Of a stretch of DNA of 64,000 bases, positions 54,700 to 64,000 are shown piece by piece. The stretch spans positions 192,917-256,916 of the forward strand of contig NZ_QGGU01000004.1 in the NCBI RefSeq assembly GCF_003148745.1. The letters are read 5' to 3'. The position numbers and the translations under genes were made by a program. Source of the stretch: Pleionea mediterranea. Its GTDB lineage: Bacteria; Pseudomonadota; Gammaproteobacteria; Enterobacterales; Kangiellaceae. Under the pieces are notes generated by a model, which saw nothing but the letters and a program-made list of their open reading frames with translations, did no database searches and was not told where the DNA came from. Position 1 is the first letter of the stretch. Each line of letters starts with the position of its first letter.

Positions 54700-56550
54700 A
54701 TGATAAAAAAAATAATCATCTGGCTGGTTAGCTTAATATTGCTGGCTATTGTCCTGGTTTCCGGATTTGTTTGGTACAACCTAAATTTTCGTCCGGTAAC
54801 GCTGGATCTATTCTTTAACCGTGTGTTGTACGAAATGGTTAAAGACAGCCCGGAAACCCTGAGCAGCCTGCATGTGCTGGAAAATATCGGCATCAAAGGT
54901 CATCAGAGTAAACTGGATGACGCCGGGCCAGAGCAAACCAACGAAATGTTTGACAAAGTTAAACATTTTCGCGAAATGTTGCTCAGTTACGACAAACAGG
55001 ACATGACCGAGGATCAACTTTTATCCCGTGAGATCTTACTTTATTTAATGGACTTTATGGTCCAGATGGAACCCTATCGATTCCACAATTATCCGGTAAA
55101 TCAGCTGTTCGGTGCGCAATCGAACTTTCCTTCGTTTATGGATGCCCAGCATCAGGTGAATGAGCTGGAAGATGCGGAAGATTACGTGGCCCGGTTACAC
55201 GCGGTAAAAACCAAGTTCGAGCAGATTGGCCGTGGGCTAACACTGCGTGAACAAAACGACATTATTCCACCGCAGTTTGTGATTGATCGGGTACTGGTGG
55301 AAATGAAAGAGTTTGTCGCGCAACCGGTGGAGCAAAATATTCTCTACACCTCGCTGCAGGAAAAAATGGAAAAGGCCGACATTGAACCGGCTGAGCAAAC
55401 GCGAATTCTGGCTGATGCAAAACAGGCGATTATCGACAGTGTGCATCAGGCTTACGATGGATTTATTCAGTACTTTGAATCGCTTGGCGATAAAGCCGAC
55501 AGTCGTGACGGTATCTGGAAGCTGCCCGATGGCGATAAGGCTTACAAACTTGCGTTAAAACTGTTTACCACAACGGATTATTCTGCCGAAAAAATACATC
55601 AGATGGGATTAAGTGAAGTGGATCGTATTCAGGCCGACATGCTGGATATTCTGGCACAGCAAGGCTTCGATACCACCGATGGCTTTACCGCTGCAATGAA
55701 GCAGTTGGCGGATGATGAGCGTTTTTATTACCCCGATACCGATGCCGGCCGTGAACAGATCTTGGCAGACTATCAAACCATTATTGATGAAATAAATACC
55801 GGCCTTGATGATGCCTTCCGGGTTCGGCCAAAAGCCACGGTAGAGGTTAAGCGAATTCCGGAGTTTAAAGAGAAAACATCGCCCGGTGCCTATTATCAGC
55901 AACCGGCTCTGGACGGTTCTCGTCCCGGTATTTTTTACGCCAATTTGTACGACATAAAAGCCACACCGAAATACGGCATGCGCACCTTGGCCTACCACGA
56001 AGCGGTGCCCGGCCATCATTTTCAAATAGCCATTCAGCAGGAGCTGGAAGATGTGCCCATGTTTCGAAAATTTGCGCCTTTTACCGCCTATGTTGAAGGT
56101 TGGGCGTTGTATTCCGAACAAGTGGCGTGGGAACTCGGTTTCCAGCAAAACCCGCTGGATAATCTGGGACGTTTGCAAGCGGAATTATTCCGGGCTGTAC
56201 GCTTAGTAGTGGATACTGGCATTCATGCCAAACGCTGGCCGCGCGAACAGGCCATAGACTATATGCTGGCCAATACAGGCATGGCGAAAAGTGATGTGGT
56301 GTCGGAAATAGAGCGATATATCGTTATGCCGGGTCAGGCTACGGCTTACAAGGTAGGCATGTTGAAAATTCTTGAGCTGCGGAAAAAAGCCAAAAATGCA
56401 CTGGGTGATCGTTTTGATCTAAGAGACTTTCATGATGTGGTGTTAAAAAATGGTGCCGTGCCTCTGGATATTCTGGAAAAGATCGTTAACACATACATTA
56501 CAGAAACGTTGGCAATCGACCAGGCACAAACAGTCGAACTTGCTGGTTAA
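54700..56550 (+). CDS. DUF885-family metallopeptidase-like protein
   Basis: 616 residues from ATG 54700, chosen because MIKKIIIWLVSLILLAIVLV is a clear signal anchor; the TTG 15 codons upstream is less likely. The hallmark is YHEAVPGHHFQIAIQQELE, an HEAVPGHH zinc-site motif followed by the glutamate of the third ligand region (PFTAYVEGWALYSEQV). DUF885 proteins are taken for peptidases or related hydrolases; the substrate is unknown. Probably periplasmic or membrane-bound. Confidence 0.88.
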   Translation: MIKKIIIWLVSLILLAIVLVSGFVWYNLNFRPVTLDLFFNRVLYEMVKDSPETLSSLHVLENIGIKGHQSKLDDAGPEQTNEMFDKVKHFREMLLSYDKQDMTEDQLLSREILLYLMDFMVQMEPYRFHNYPVNQLFGAQSNFPSFMDAQHQVNELEDAEDYVARLHAVKTKFEQIGRGLTLREQNDIIPPQFVIDRVLVEMKEFVAQPVEQNILYTSLQEKMEKADIEPAEQTRILADAKQAIIDSVHQAYDGFIQYFESLGDKADSRDGIWKLPDGDKAYKLALKLFTTTDYSAEKIHQMGLSEVDRIQADMLDILAQQGFDTTDGFTAAMKQLADDERFYYPDTDAGREQILADYQTIIDEINTGLDDAFRVRPKATVEVKRIPEFKEKTSPGAYYQQPALDGSRPGIFYANLYDIKATPKYGMRTLAYHEAVPGHHFQIAIQQELEDVPMFRKFAPFTAYVEGWALYSEQVAWELGFQQNPLDNLGRLQAELFRAVRLVVDTGIHAKRWPREQAIDYMLANTGMAKSDVVSEIERYIVMPGQATAYKVGMLKILELRKKAKNALGDRFDLRDFHDVVLKNGAVPLDILEKIVNTYITETLAIDQAQTVELAG

Positions 56551-56680
56551 CGCTTCTTATCGAATTACGGAAACCAATGGTAGCAACGTTTACTAAAATA
56601 ACTGTTAAGCAAACCGTCGTTTAGTAAGTTCAAGCAATATCAAATGTTTCCGTATTTGAAAGCAATTTAGTCGTTATAAA

Positions 56681-56713
56681 GAGCCAATGGGCGAGCGTAT
56701 CGCCCATTGGCTC
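56681..56713. terminator. Strong hairpin after the DUF885 gene
   Basis: GAGCCAATGGGCGA and TCGCCCATTGGCTC form a perfect 14-bp stem with a GCGTA loop. There is no T run, so it may be an mRNA-stabilising hairpin. Confidence 0.55.
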
Positions 56714-56774
56714 TAAGCGGGCAATAGTTTCGTATTGTTAAGGTAATAGTATTTTTAAAAGGTTGAAAACCGTT

Positions 56775-57917
56775 ATGCACTCAATAAAGCGTCGATTAAC
56801 ACTCACCCGCGGCTGCGCATGCATTGCTCTGTTTTTGGCCGGAGCTTTAACCGCAGCTGAGCAACCTCCGGTATCGGTGATTGTGGCTGAAGTAAAACAG
56901 CAATCACTGGTGGATCAGGTAGAAGCACTGGGCACATTAAAAGCCAATGAGAGCGTCGAGTTAACGGCAACCGTTACCGAACGGGTTACCGCGGTAAACT
57001 TTACCGATGGCGAACGTGTGAAACAGGGTGAGTTATTGGTTGAAATGGATCATGCGGAAGAAAAAGCCCTGTTGGCTGAAGAACGTTCACGATTGTCGGA
57101 AGCATTAAAGCAGGTGCAACGTTTGCAACCTCTGGCGAAAAAAAATGCTGCCACCCAGTCAACGCTGGATCAACAACAGCGTGAAGTGGAAACGGCTCGG
57201 GCCAGAATGGACGCTATTCAGTCGCGCATTGAACGACGGCGAATTGTTGCGCCGTTTGATGGTGTATTGGGATTGCGTAATATCAGTGTCGGTGCGGTAA
57301 CTCAGCCGGGCAAACTCATCACAACCATCGATGATGATCGCACTTTAAAACTCGATTTTTCGGTTCCGGCATTGTTTCTGTCAGCCGTCAAACCGGGCTT
57401 GATGATTGAGGCCAGAACGCGGGCATTTCCCGAAAGGATCTTTGAAGGTGAAGTAATGAGCATCGACAGCCGGATTGATCCCATCACCCGCTCGGTGGTG
57501 GTGCGCGCCTATATTGATAATGCCGAAGGACAATTAAAACCGGGTTTGTTAATGCGCGTTACGTTACAGGCGAACCCGCGTACCACTTTAATGATCCCGG
57601 AAGAAGCACTTATTCCCACCGCGGATAAAAATTATGTGTTTGTGATTGCAAATGATGCGGTAACAAAAGATGGTGTAGCAAAAGACCGTCAGCCTTTAAC
57701 CGTAAAAAAACGTGAGGTGGTAATAGGCACCCGGCGACCGGGTGAGGTGGAAGTGATTGACGGATTAGCGGAACACAATAAAGTGGTTACGCATGGCACG
57801 TTAAAACTATCAAATAATCAGACGGTCACCATACGAGCCGAAGAAAAAAATAATGAATCACTCAAGCAGTTGCTGCAGTCGGGCAAACAAAATGATTCAA
57901 CTCAGGGAGCGCGTTAG
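56775..57917 (+). CDS. RND efflux periplasmic adaptor (HlyD/MFP type)
   Basis: 380 residues from ATG 56775; AAAGG lies 12 bp before it, while a TTG four codons upstream would abut that site. Signal peptide to about ALTA. Then a lipoyl half (ESVELTATVTERVTAVNFTDGERVKQGELLVEM), an alpha-hairpin coiled coil, the second lipoyl half (RIVAPFDGVLGLRNISVG) and barrel and membrane-proximal parts. It links the pump to the outer-membrane duct. Three bases separate its stop from the pump start. No outer-membrane gene is nearby. Confidence 0.93.
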   Translation: MHSIKRRLTLTRGCACIALFLAGALTAAEQPPVSVIVAEVKQQSLVDQVEALGTLKANESVELTATVTERVTAVNFTDGERVKQGELLVEMDHAEEKALLAEERSRLSEALKQVQRLQPLAKKNAATQSTLDQQQREVETARARMDAIQSRIERRRIVAPFDGVLGLRNISVGAVTQPGKLITTIDDDRTLKLDFSVPALFLSAVKPGLMIEARTRAFPERIFEGEVMSIDSRIDPITRSVVVRAYIDNAEGQLKPGLLMRVTLQANPRTTLMIPEEALIPTADKNYVFVIANDAVTKDGVAKDRQPLTVKKREVVIGTRRPGEVEVIDGLAEHNKVVTHGTLKLSNNQTVTIRAEEKNNESLKQLLQSGKQNDSTQGAR

Positions 57918-57920
57918 TTT

Positions 57921-60900
57921 ATGTTGCTGTCGGATATTTCGGTTAAGCGTCCGGTTTTTGCCTCGGTAATTTCATTATTGTTGATTGCCTTTGGTCTGGT
58001 GTCGTTTGATCGATTACCACTGCGCGAATACCCGGATATTGATCCGCCCATTGTGACCGTGGAAGTGAATTATCCGGGTGCACCGGCGAATATTGTTGAA
58101 ACGCGCATCACTCAGTTAATTGAAGAGCGTATTGCCGGTGTTGAAGGCATAGAATTTATTGAGTCATCGTCACAAGATGGCGAGTCGAATGTCACCATTG
58201 AGTTTTCGGTGGGCCGTGATGTGGATTCGGCCGCTAACGATATTCGTGATCGCATTTCGGGCATTCAGGATAATTTACCGGAAGAGGCCGAACCGCCGGA
58301 AGTGCAAAAAGTTGATAGCAATGACGATGTGATTGTTTGGCAAAATCTGGCAAGCGATCGCATGAGTGTGCCCGAGTTAACTGATTACGCCAATCGTTAT
58401 CTGGTGGATCAATACTCGACACTCGATGGTGTCGCCCGGGTAAGGGTAGGCGGCGGATTACGTTACGCCATGCGCATCTGGTTGGATCGCCAGGAAATGG
58501 CTGCCCGTGGCATTACCGTCGATGATGTGGAGCAAGCGCTGCGCCGCGAAAATGTTGAACTGCCCGCAGGCAGTCTGGAATCGGAAGAGCGCATCTTTAA
58601 AGCCCGTGTGGAACGTAATTTTAAAAAGCCGGAAGATTTTGCTGCCTTGGTGATCGCCGAAGGAGACAGTGGTTATCTGGTACGGATGGGCGATGTGGCG
58701 AGGGTTGAGTTGGGCCTGCGCGAAAACCGGTTGTTCTTTCGCGGTAACGAAGTGCCCATGGTGGGCATTGGTGTGGTTAAACAATCCACCGCCAATACCA
58801 TTGATGTCGCCAGAGCCGTAAAAAAACTGACCGAACGCATTAATAAAACCTTGCCTGAAGGCATGAGCATTGAACAAAGTTACGACTCATCCATTTTTAT
58901 TGAATCCGCGATACAGGAAGTCTACATCACCTTATTTATTGCCATTGCCTGTGTCATCGCAGTGATTTATTTATTCCTGGGCAGTGCTCGCGCCATGTTG
59001 ATCCCGGCGGTGACTGTTCCGGTTTCCATTATTGCTACCTTTATAGTGGTTTATGCGCTCGGTTTTTCGATTAATTTATTAACGCTGCTGGCACTGGTTC
59101 TGGCGATAGGGCTGGTGGTGGATGATGCCATTGTTGTATTGGAAAATGTGGTGCGCCGGATCCACGACAAAGGTGAAACCCCATTAGTGGGCGCCTATCG
59201 TGGTGCACGGCAAGTTGGTTTTGCGGTAGTTGCCACAACGCTGGTTTTAATTTCCGTGTTTGTGCCCATTACTTTTCTGGAAGGCGACATTGGCCGACTG
59301 TTTACCGAGTTTGCGTTAACCATTGCAACCGCCGTGGCTTTCTCCTCGTTAATAGCGTTGACTCTATCTCCCATGTTGGCGTCAAAAGTGTTAAAGCAAA
59401 AAGACGACAATCACAACTTCGTTGTGCGCGCTGTGGATGTGTTTGAACGAGGCTTGCGCCGTGGTTATATGCGAGCGCTGCAAGTTTGTTTAAAGCGAAC
59501 ACCGGCGATGTTTATTGTGTTTGCGTTATTGGTTGGCGCAACCAGTTGGTTGTACCCAAGGATCGCTCAGGAGTTTACCCCGCAGGAAGATCGCGGTGCG
59601 TTTTTTATCAGTGTCAGCGCGCCGGAAGGTTCCAGCTATCAATACCTTGAAGAATATATGACCGAGATCGAGCAGCGTTTAATGAAGTACGTTGAATCGG
59701 GCGAAGTGCGACGGCTGCTGGTTCGAGCGCCACGAGGCTTTGGTAATATCGAAAACTTCAATGGCGGTCTGGTTATTGTGCTGCTGGATGACTGGGGTTC
59801 GCGAAGACCTGCAACCACCATTATGAATGAAGTGCGACAAGGTTTAGCTGATTTGCCCGGTGTGCGGGCATTTCCATTAATGCGCAGCGGACTTGGTGGC
59901 GGCACCGGAAAACCGGTGCAATTTGTGATTGGCGGTGCCACTTATGAAGAGTTGGCAAACTGGCGCGATATTATAATGCAGCAAGTGGAAAAAGATAATC
60001 CGGGTCTGGTAGGACTCGACAGCAGCTACAAAGAAACACGCCCGCAAATTGATTTTAAAGTGGATTACAATCGAGCGGCCGACTTGGGCGTCACCATTGA
60101 ATCGGTAGGCCGAACGTTACAAACCATGATGGGCGGGCGCAACGTCACGACTTTTCTTGATCGTGGCGAAGAGTACGATGTGATTGTGGAAGGGGAGCGC
60201 GATACTCAGCGCTCGGTAAGCGAAGTGAAAAATATTTATGTGCGTTCACAACGCAGCGGTCAGTTGATTCCATTGTCTAATCTGGTGGAAACAAAAACCT
60301 ACGCGGCTGCCGAAAGTTTAAGTCGTTACAATCGTGTACGCGCCATAACTTTAGAGGCTAACCTGGCTGACGGTTACACACTGGGTGAAGCATTAACTTA
60401 TCTTGAAGGATTAGTGAAGCAACATTTACCGGAACAGGCGATCATCGATTACAAAGGACAAAGCCGTGACTTTGTCAGTTCTGGCAGTTCGGTGATGTTT
60501 GTCTTTTTACTCGGTGTTGCCGTGGTCTTTTTAGTATTAGCAGCACAGTTTGAAAGTTACATTCATCCATTGGTGATTATATTAACCGTGCCTTTAGCAA
60601 TGGGCGGCGGATTACTCGGATTGTATTTATCCGGCAGTACGCTGAATATTTATTCGCAAATTGGTTTGATCATATTAGTCGGGCTGGCGGCGAAAAATGG
60701 CATTTTAATTGTCGAGTTTGCCAATCAACTTCGCGATAAAGGTTACGAATTTTCAAAAGCGCTGACCATGGCTGCTGAAACACGTTTTCGTCCCATTGTT
60801 ATGACAGGATTAACAACCATCGCCGGTGCCGTGCCCTTGGTTCTCTCCAGTGGTGCCGGATCAGAAACACGCCAAATGATAGGTATTGTTGTGTTATCCG

Positions 60901-61031
60901 GCGTATTCGCCGCAACCTTCTTTACCTTGTTTATTGTACCGGTTGCCTATCGGTTGTTGGCGCGCCACACCACCTCACCAGAAACCGTGAGTAATAATTT
61001 AAAAGCACAACTTGATAAAGACGAGTCATAA
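57921..61031 (+). CDS. RND multidrug efflux pump, HAE1 family
   Basis: 1036 residues with twelve expected membrane helices and two large periplasmic loops, as in AcrB and MexB/MexF. It carries SVKRPVFASVISLLLIAFG at the start, the proton-relay VVDDAIVVLENV in helix 4, and GLAAKNGILIVEFANQL. Proton-driven extrusion of drugs or detergents is the family role. Pairs with the adaptor gene. A strong terminator follows. Confidence 0.95.
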   Translation: MLLSDISVKRPVFASVISLLLIAFGLVSFDRLPLREYPDIDPPIVTVEVNYPGAPANIVETRITQLIEERIAGVEGIEFIESSSQDGESNVTIEFSVGRDVDSAANDIRDRISGIQDNLPEEAEPPEVQKVDSNDDVIVWQNLASDRMSVPELTDYANRYLVDQYSTLDGVARVRVGGGLRYAMRIWLDRQEMAARGITVDDVEQALRRENVELPAGSLESEERIFKARVERNFKKPEDFAALVIAEGDSGYLVRMGDVARVELGLRENRLFFRGNEVPMVGIGVVKQSTANTIDVARAVKKLTERINKTLPEGMSIEQSYDSSIFIESAIQEVYITLFIAIACVIAVIYLFLGSARAMLIPAVTVPVSIIATFIVVYALGFSINLLTLLALVLAIGLVVDDAIVVLENVVRRIHDKGETPLVGAYRGARQVGFAVVATTLVLISVFVPITFLEGDIGRLFTEFALTIATAVAFSSLIALTLSPMLASKVLKQKDDNHNFVVRAVDVFERGLRRGYMRALQVCLKRTPAMFIVFALLVGATSWLYPRIAQEFTPQEDRGAFFISVSAPEGSSYQYLEEYMTEIEQRLMKYVESGEVRRLLVRAPRGFGNIENFNGGLVIVLLDDWGSRRPATTIMNEVRQGLADLPGVRAFPLMRSGLGGGTGKPVQFVIGGATYEELANWRDIIMQQVEKDNPGLVGLDSSYKETRPQIDFKVDYNRAADLGVTIESVGRTLQTMMGGRNVTTFLDRGEEYDVIVEGERDTQRSVSEVKNIYVRSQRSGQLIPLSNLVETKTYAAAESLSRYNRVRAITLEANLADGYTLGEALTYLEGLVKQHLPEQAIIDYKGQSRDFVSSGSSVMFVFLLGVAVVFLVLAAQFESYIHPLVIILTVPLAMGGGLLGLYLSGSTLNIYSQIGLIILVGLAAKNGILIVEFANQLRDKGYEFSKALTMAAETRFRPIVMTGLTTIAGAVPLVLSSGAGSETRQMIGIVVLSGVFAATFFTLFIVPVAYRLLARHTTSPETVSNNLKAQLDKDES

Positions 61032-61081
61032 CTTTTTTTAATAAATAAGACAGTTAAATAAACAAGGCAGCCTTTCCGTAG

Positions 61082-61107
61082 GGTGCGCATTTTGCGCACC
61101 TTTTTTT
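61082..61107 (+). terminator. Intrinsic terminator after the RND operon
   Basis: GGTGCGCA and TGCGCACC pair with a three-T loop, followed by seven T. Confidence 0.9.
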
Positions 61108-61225
61108 ATTTTAGAATTGAATCCCTTTCAAGCTGAGCACCTTAAATACAAATCCAGAATGAACACATATCCCTTATATCAACTATAATTATCCAATAGG
61201 CCAAAACGCCGTGGAGACGATTGAG

Positions 61226-61606
61226 ATGTCAAAGTTCAATATCATTAAAGAGTCGGACTTTGTTAAGTTAGATATGACCGGAATGTTTGATTTTGAGCAA
61301 ACCATAGCCGCGCTTAATGATATTCTCGGTCAACTGGATAAGGATTGTCTGGATGACTTTCTGTTCGATCTGGTGGATTCAGAATGTGGTTTGAATGAGC
61401 TGGATATCTATAAAATTGCTGAGTTTATGGAAGACAATGTGCGTCTGTTTAAAGGGCGCATTGCACTTTTACTCGGTTCGGCACTTGCGATTGATAACTC
61501 GCGATTTTTAAAGTTTTGTATTCAGGATCCGGTGATACGGGTGCGAATTTTCTTTGATAAGGATATTGCGAAACAGTGGTTGGCGTCACCACCCACCTTA
61601 GTTTAG
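61226..61606 (+). CDS. STAS/SpoIIAA-like small protein
   Basis: 126 residues from ATG 61226, with GGAG nine bases upstream; a GTG five codons earlier is possible. Alternating strands and helices (KLDMTGMFDFEQTIAAL, FLFDLVDSECGLNELDIYKIAEF, RIALLLGSALAID, VRVRIFFDKDIAKQWL-like end) suggest a STAS or SpoIIAA-like fold. No phosphoacceptor Ser of an anti-anti-sigma factor is clear. Monocistronic. Tentative. Confidence 0.6.
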   Translation: MSKFNIIKESDFVKLDMTGMFDFEQTIAALNDILGQLDKDCLDDFLFDLVDSECGLNELDIYKIAEFMEDNVRLFKGRIALLLGSALAIDNSRFLKFCIQDPVIRVRIFFDKDIAKQWLASPPTLV

Positions 61607-61733
61607 ATAAGCTGTTAAATACTCGGCTTGATATGCGGTTTGATACGAGAATAGCGCCTTAATTCACTTGCAGCGGTTTACCAAGTCGTGTTTTATTGGG
61701 GGCTGATGACATTAATGACTGATGCCTTTAATT

Positions 61734-62765
61734 ATGACTATAAAACTAACCGAATACAGCCACGGTGCTGGCTGTGGTTGCAAAATATCCCCGGCCGTTC
61801 TTAAGCAAATATTGCATACGGAACAACCACCATTTGTTGATGCCAATTTATTGGTGGGCAACGACACCAGCGATGACGCTGCGGTTTATCGGCTTACCGA
61901 TGAATTATCGGTCGTCAGCACAACCGATTTCTTTATGCCGATTGTCGACGATCCTTTTCATTTTGGTCGTATTGCGGCCACCAATGCGCTCAGTGATGTG
62001 TACGCAATGGGAGCTAAGCCGATAATGGCGATTGCCATATTGGGTTGGCCGGTCAATAAGTTGTCGCCTCAGGTAGCAGCAAAGGTGATAGAAGGTGGTC
62101 GCCAAGCTTGTCGCGATGCGGGTATTGTACTGGCGGGCGGTCATAGCATAGACGCACCAGAACCAATATTTGGATTGGCAGTGACCGGACAGGTGGCCAC
62201 CGATCACATCAAAACTAATCATCAGGCCAAAGTAGGCGATAAGCTTTTTTTAACCAAGCCATTAGGCGTGGGTATTTTAACCACCGCGCAAAAACAGAAA
62301 AAACTGCAACAGGACGATGAGCAACAGGTCATCGAAGCCATGTGCCAACTAAATACTATAGGTTCTGCATTCAGTGAGCTTGCAGGCGTACACGCCATGA
62401 CCGATGTTACCGGTTTTGGTTTGGCCGGGCATTTAATAGAGATGTGTCAGGGAGCAGGGTTATCCGCAAAGGTATCCATGTCAAAACTGCCAATGTTAAA
62501 TAACGTGCAGGGCTATATTGATAAAGGTTGTGTGCCCGGAGGCGTGTTAAGAAATTGGCAAAGTTATGGTGAACATATCAAATTGGACGATGAAAGTTTT
62601 AAAACCTTGTTGTGTGATCCACAAACCAGTGGTGGTTTATTGGTATCGGTGCATTCGGATGATGTTGATGAATTTACCCAGATCGCCAAACAACATCAGC
62701 AAGCAATTTACCCCATTGGTGAAATGATTGCGGCATCCGATCACTTGATTCAGGCATCAAACTAA
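61734..62765 (+). CDS. selD: Selenide, water dikinase
   Basis: 343 residues from ATG 61734 (an ATG four codons upstream is open). It makes selenophosphate from selenide and ATP. The catalytic loop is HGAGCGCK, with a Cys (not selenocysteine) at the active site and the essential Lys after it. [36 protein letters not shown] is canonical. Directly followed by mnmH. Confidence 0.96.
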   Translation: MTIKLTEYSHGAGCGCKISPAVLKQILHTEQPPFVDANLLVGNDTSDDAAVYRLTDELSVVSTTDFFMPIVDDPFHFGRIAATNALSDVYAMGAKPIMAIAILGWPVNKLSPQVAAKVIEGGRQACRDAGIVLAGGHSIDAPEPIFGLAVTGQVATDHIKTNHQAKVGDKLFLTKPLGVGILTTAQKQKKLQQDDEQQVIEAMCQLNTIGSAFSELAGVHAMTDVTGFGLAGHLIEMCQGAGLSAKVSMSKLPMLNNVQGYIDKGCVPGGVLRNWQSYGEHIKLDDESFKTLLCDPQTSGGLLVSVHSDDVDEFTQIAKQHQQAIYPIGEMIAASDHLIQASN

Positions 62766-63935
62766 ATGCGAACAGGTAGTCGATTGCCAAGAATATTACC
62801 GGAACAATTTGATCAACTGTTGATCGATTCAGTGCCATCGATTGATGTTCGTGCGCCGATAGAATTTATTAAAGGTGCCGTACCGGAAAGTTGTAATTTG
62901 CCGCTATTAACCGACAAAGAACGAGAAAAAGTTGGCACCTGTTATAAGCAACAGGGACGAGAGCAAGCGATTGAGCTGGGCCATTCACTGGTCAATGGCG
63001 CGACAAAGTTATCGCGGCTGGAAAACTGGCAGCAATTTTTGGCACGTAATAAAAATGCTTATCTCTATTGTTATCGGGGTGGTTTGCGTTCCAGAATAAC
63101 TGCCGAGTGGTTGGCGGAGTGTGGAATAACGGTTCCGGTTATTGAAGGCGGTTACCAGGCACTTCGACAGCATCTTTTAAATGAGTTTGATGCAATATCA
63201 CCAGATAAGCTGCTTGTGATCAGTGGTATGACGGGCTGCGGCAAAACACCATTAATAAAACCCTTTAACAATGCCATTGATCTTGAAGGCATTGCCAATC
63301 ATCGTGGTTCCAGCTTTGGCAAAAAAGTAACGCCGCAACCGAGTCAAATTAATTTTGAAAATCGACTTGCGGTTGAGTTTATAAAACGGCGCAATTGCGA
63401 TCCGGTTATTCTGGAAGATGAAAGCCGATTGATAGGGCGAAATTTTTTACCGCTGCCATTACAAAAAGCGATGAAACAGTGTGATATTATCTTGGTCAAT
63501 GAACCATTGGGCACCAGAGTCGAACGTATTTTTCAGGAATACGTAGTGGATATGAGCAAAGCGTTTGCAGAGGACGCTGCCGTTAAAGAAAATCAACCAA
63601 CTAATCAATTGGCTAATCAAGAACAAACCGATGACGGCTTTGAAGCTTTTTCTAATTATTTAGTTAAATCGGTAACCGTACTAAGTAAACGCCTCGGTAA
63701 AAGCAATCGTGATCGTTTAGTAACTATGCAACAGAAAGCACTATTACACCAACAACAAACGCAAGATTATTCGATGCACAGAGACTGGATAGTGTCACTG
63801 CTCGCAGATTACTATGATCCCATCTACACTTATCAGTTATCAAAAAAGAAAAAGCGCATGGTATTTTCGGGGAGCTATCAGCAGGTTTCTGAGTATTTAT
63901 CGGAACAGACAGAGAAACAGCAAGCTTTTGGGTAA
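62766..63935 (+). CDS. mnmH: tRNA 2-selenouridine synthase
   Basis: 389 residues (SelU/YbbB). Rhodanese domain with the reactive Cys in LYCYRGGLRSR, and a P-loop ISGMTGCGKT joined to the C-terminal part. It replaces the sulphur of 2-thiouridine at the wobble base with selenium from selenophosphate, via a geranylated intermediate. It starts on the base after the selD stop, so the two share a transcript. No selA/selB is in the window. Confidence 0.95.
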   Translation: MRTGSRLPRILPEQFDQLLIDSVPSIDVRAPIEFIKGAVPESCNLPLLTDKEREKVGTCYKQQGREQAIELGHSLVNGATKLSRLENWQQFLARNKNAYLYCYRGGLRSRITAEWLAECGITVPVIEGGYQALRQHLLNEFDAISPDKLLVISGMTGCGKTPLIKPFNNAIDLEGIANHRGSSFGKKVTPQPSQINFENRLAVEFIKRRNCDPVILEDESRLIGRNFLPLPLQKAMKQCDIILVNEPLGTRVERIFQEYVVDMSKAFAEDAAVKENQPTNQLANQEQTDDGFEAFSNYLVKSVTVLSKRLGKSNRDRLVTMQQKALLHQQQTQDYSMHRDWIVSLLADYYDPIYTYQLSKKKKRMVFSGSYQQVSEYLSEQTEKQQAFG

Positions 63936-63967
63936 TCCACTAACACTATTAAATAAAGAGAAAGCTT

Positions 63968-64000
63968 ATGGAATTTTTTGCTTGGTTTGACTGGATTGAA
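63968..64000 (+). CDS. Start of a further gene (window edge)
   Basis: Only eleven codons remain: ATG 63968 and MEFFAWFDWIE. GAGAAAG lies upstream. A hydrophobic aromatic start of this type fits a TerC-family membrane protein, but that is a guess from eleven residues. Confidence 0.35.
   Translation, partial: MEFFAWFDWIE

Overview
The window reads as chromosome of a gammaproteobacterium, probably a free-living aquatic heterotroph. The evidence is dusB-fis-purH, prmA next to a DUF3426 gene, a Pol I with all three domains, RarD, an RND pump, TRAP transport and selD-mnmH. I see no rRNA, tRNA or CRISPR array. The species cannot be fixed from sequence alone.

Layout. 1-1135: the tail of an IS200-like (RAYT/Y1) transposase and a ParD/ParE-type toxin-antitoxin pair. 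1175-5808: nitrilase-family amidohydrolase, group II truncated hemoglobin and a SWIM/SNF2 helicase. 6158-9592: a TRAP transporter whose binding-protein gene converges on its two membrane genes, with a structured repeat between them. 9593-12854: polA behind an AT-rich leader holding three DnaA-box-like sites. 13150-16103: dusB-fis and purH. 16206-24261: two divergent outer-membrane barrel genes, a small membrane protein, a 1027-residue acidic protein, a YheT-like hydrolase, a thioesterase and RarD. 24326-27221: a His/Glu-rich TonB receptor and a DUF2946-like protein, probably metal-related. 27341-34335: a divergent HisA homologue, a Crp/Fnr regulator, a Sel1 protein, a telomere-like heptamer array and a 1482-residue hybrid sensor kinase ending in a class III nucleotidyl cyclase. 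34699-36364: a ThrE exporter and a small membrane protein.

36350-43821 is an accessory island. Two 296-bp direct repeats exactly 4245 bp apart each contain a promoter-like segment with two palindromes and each end at an integron-type G^TT boundary. Behind the first copy lie a zinc-ribbon ORF cassette, a convincing attC site, a cassette with a C5-cytosine methyltransferase and an HNH nuclease, a weaker attC, and an amidohydrolase. Behind the second lies a K+ channel-like gene. Three copies of a GGACAGCC-type motif, a broken transposase remnant and a serine hydrolase gene cut by one amber codon follow. No integrase is in the window, so this looks like a cassette cluster lacking an integrase or a remnant of one.

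43942-64000 returns to core genes: DUF3426 and prmA; a six-gene RDD-SpoIIM-DUF4129-DUF4350-MoxR-DUF58 operon with every junction a 4-bp ATGA overlap; a DUF885 metallopeptidase; an RND adaptor and pump; a STAS-like protein; selD and mnmH; and the first codons of one more gene.

The usual prmA-DUF3426-dusB-fis-purH block is split here into two oppositely oriented halves. One inversion of about 31 kb would restore it.
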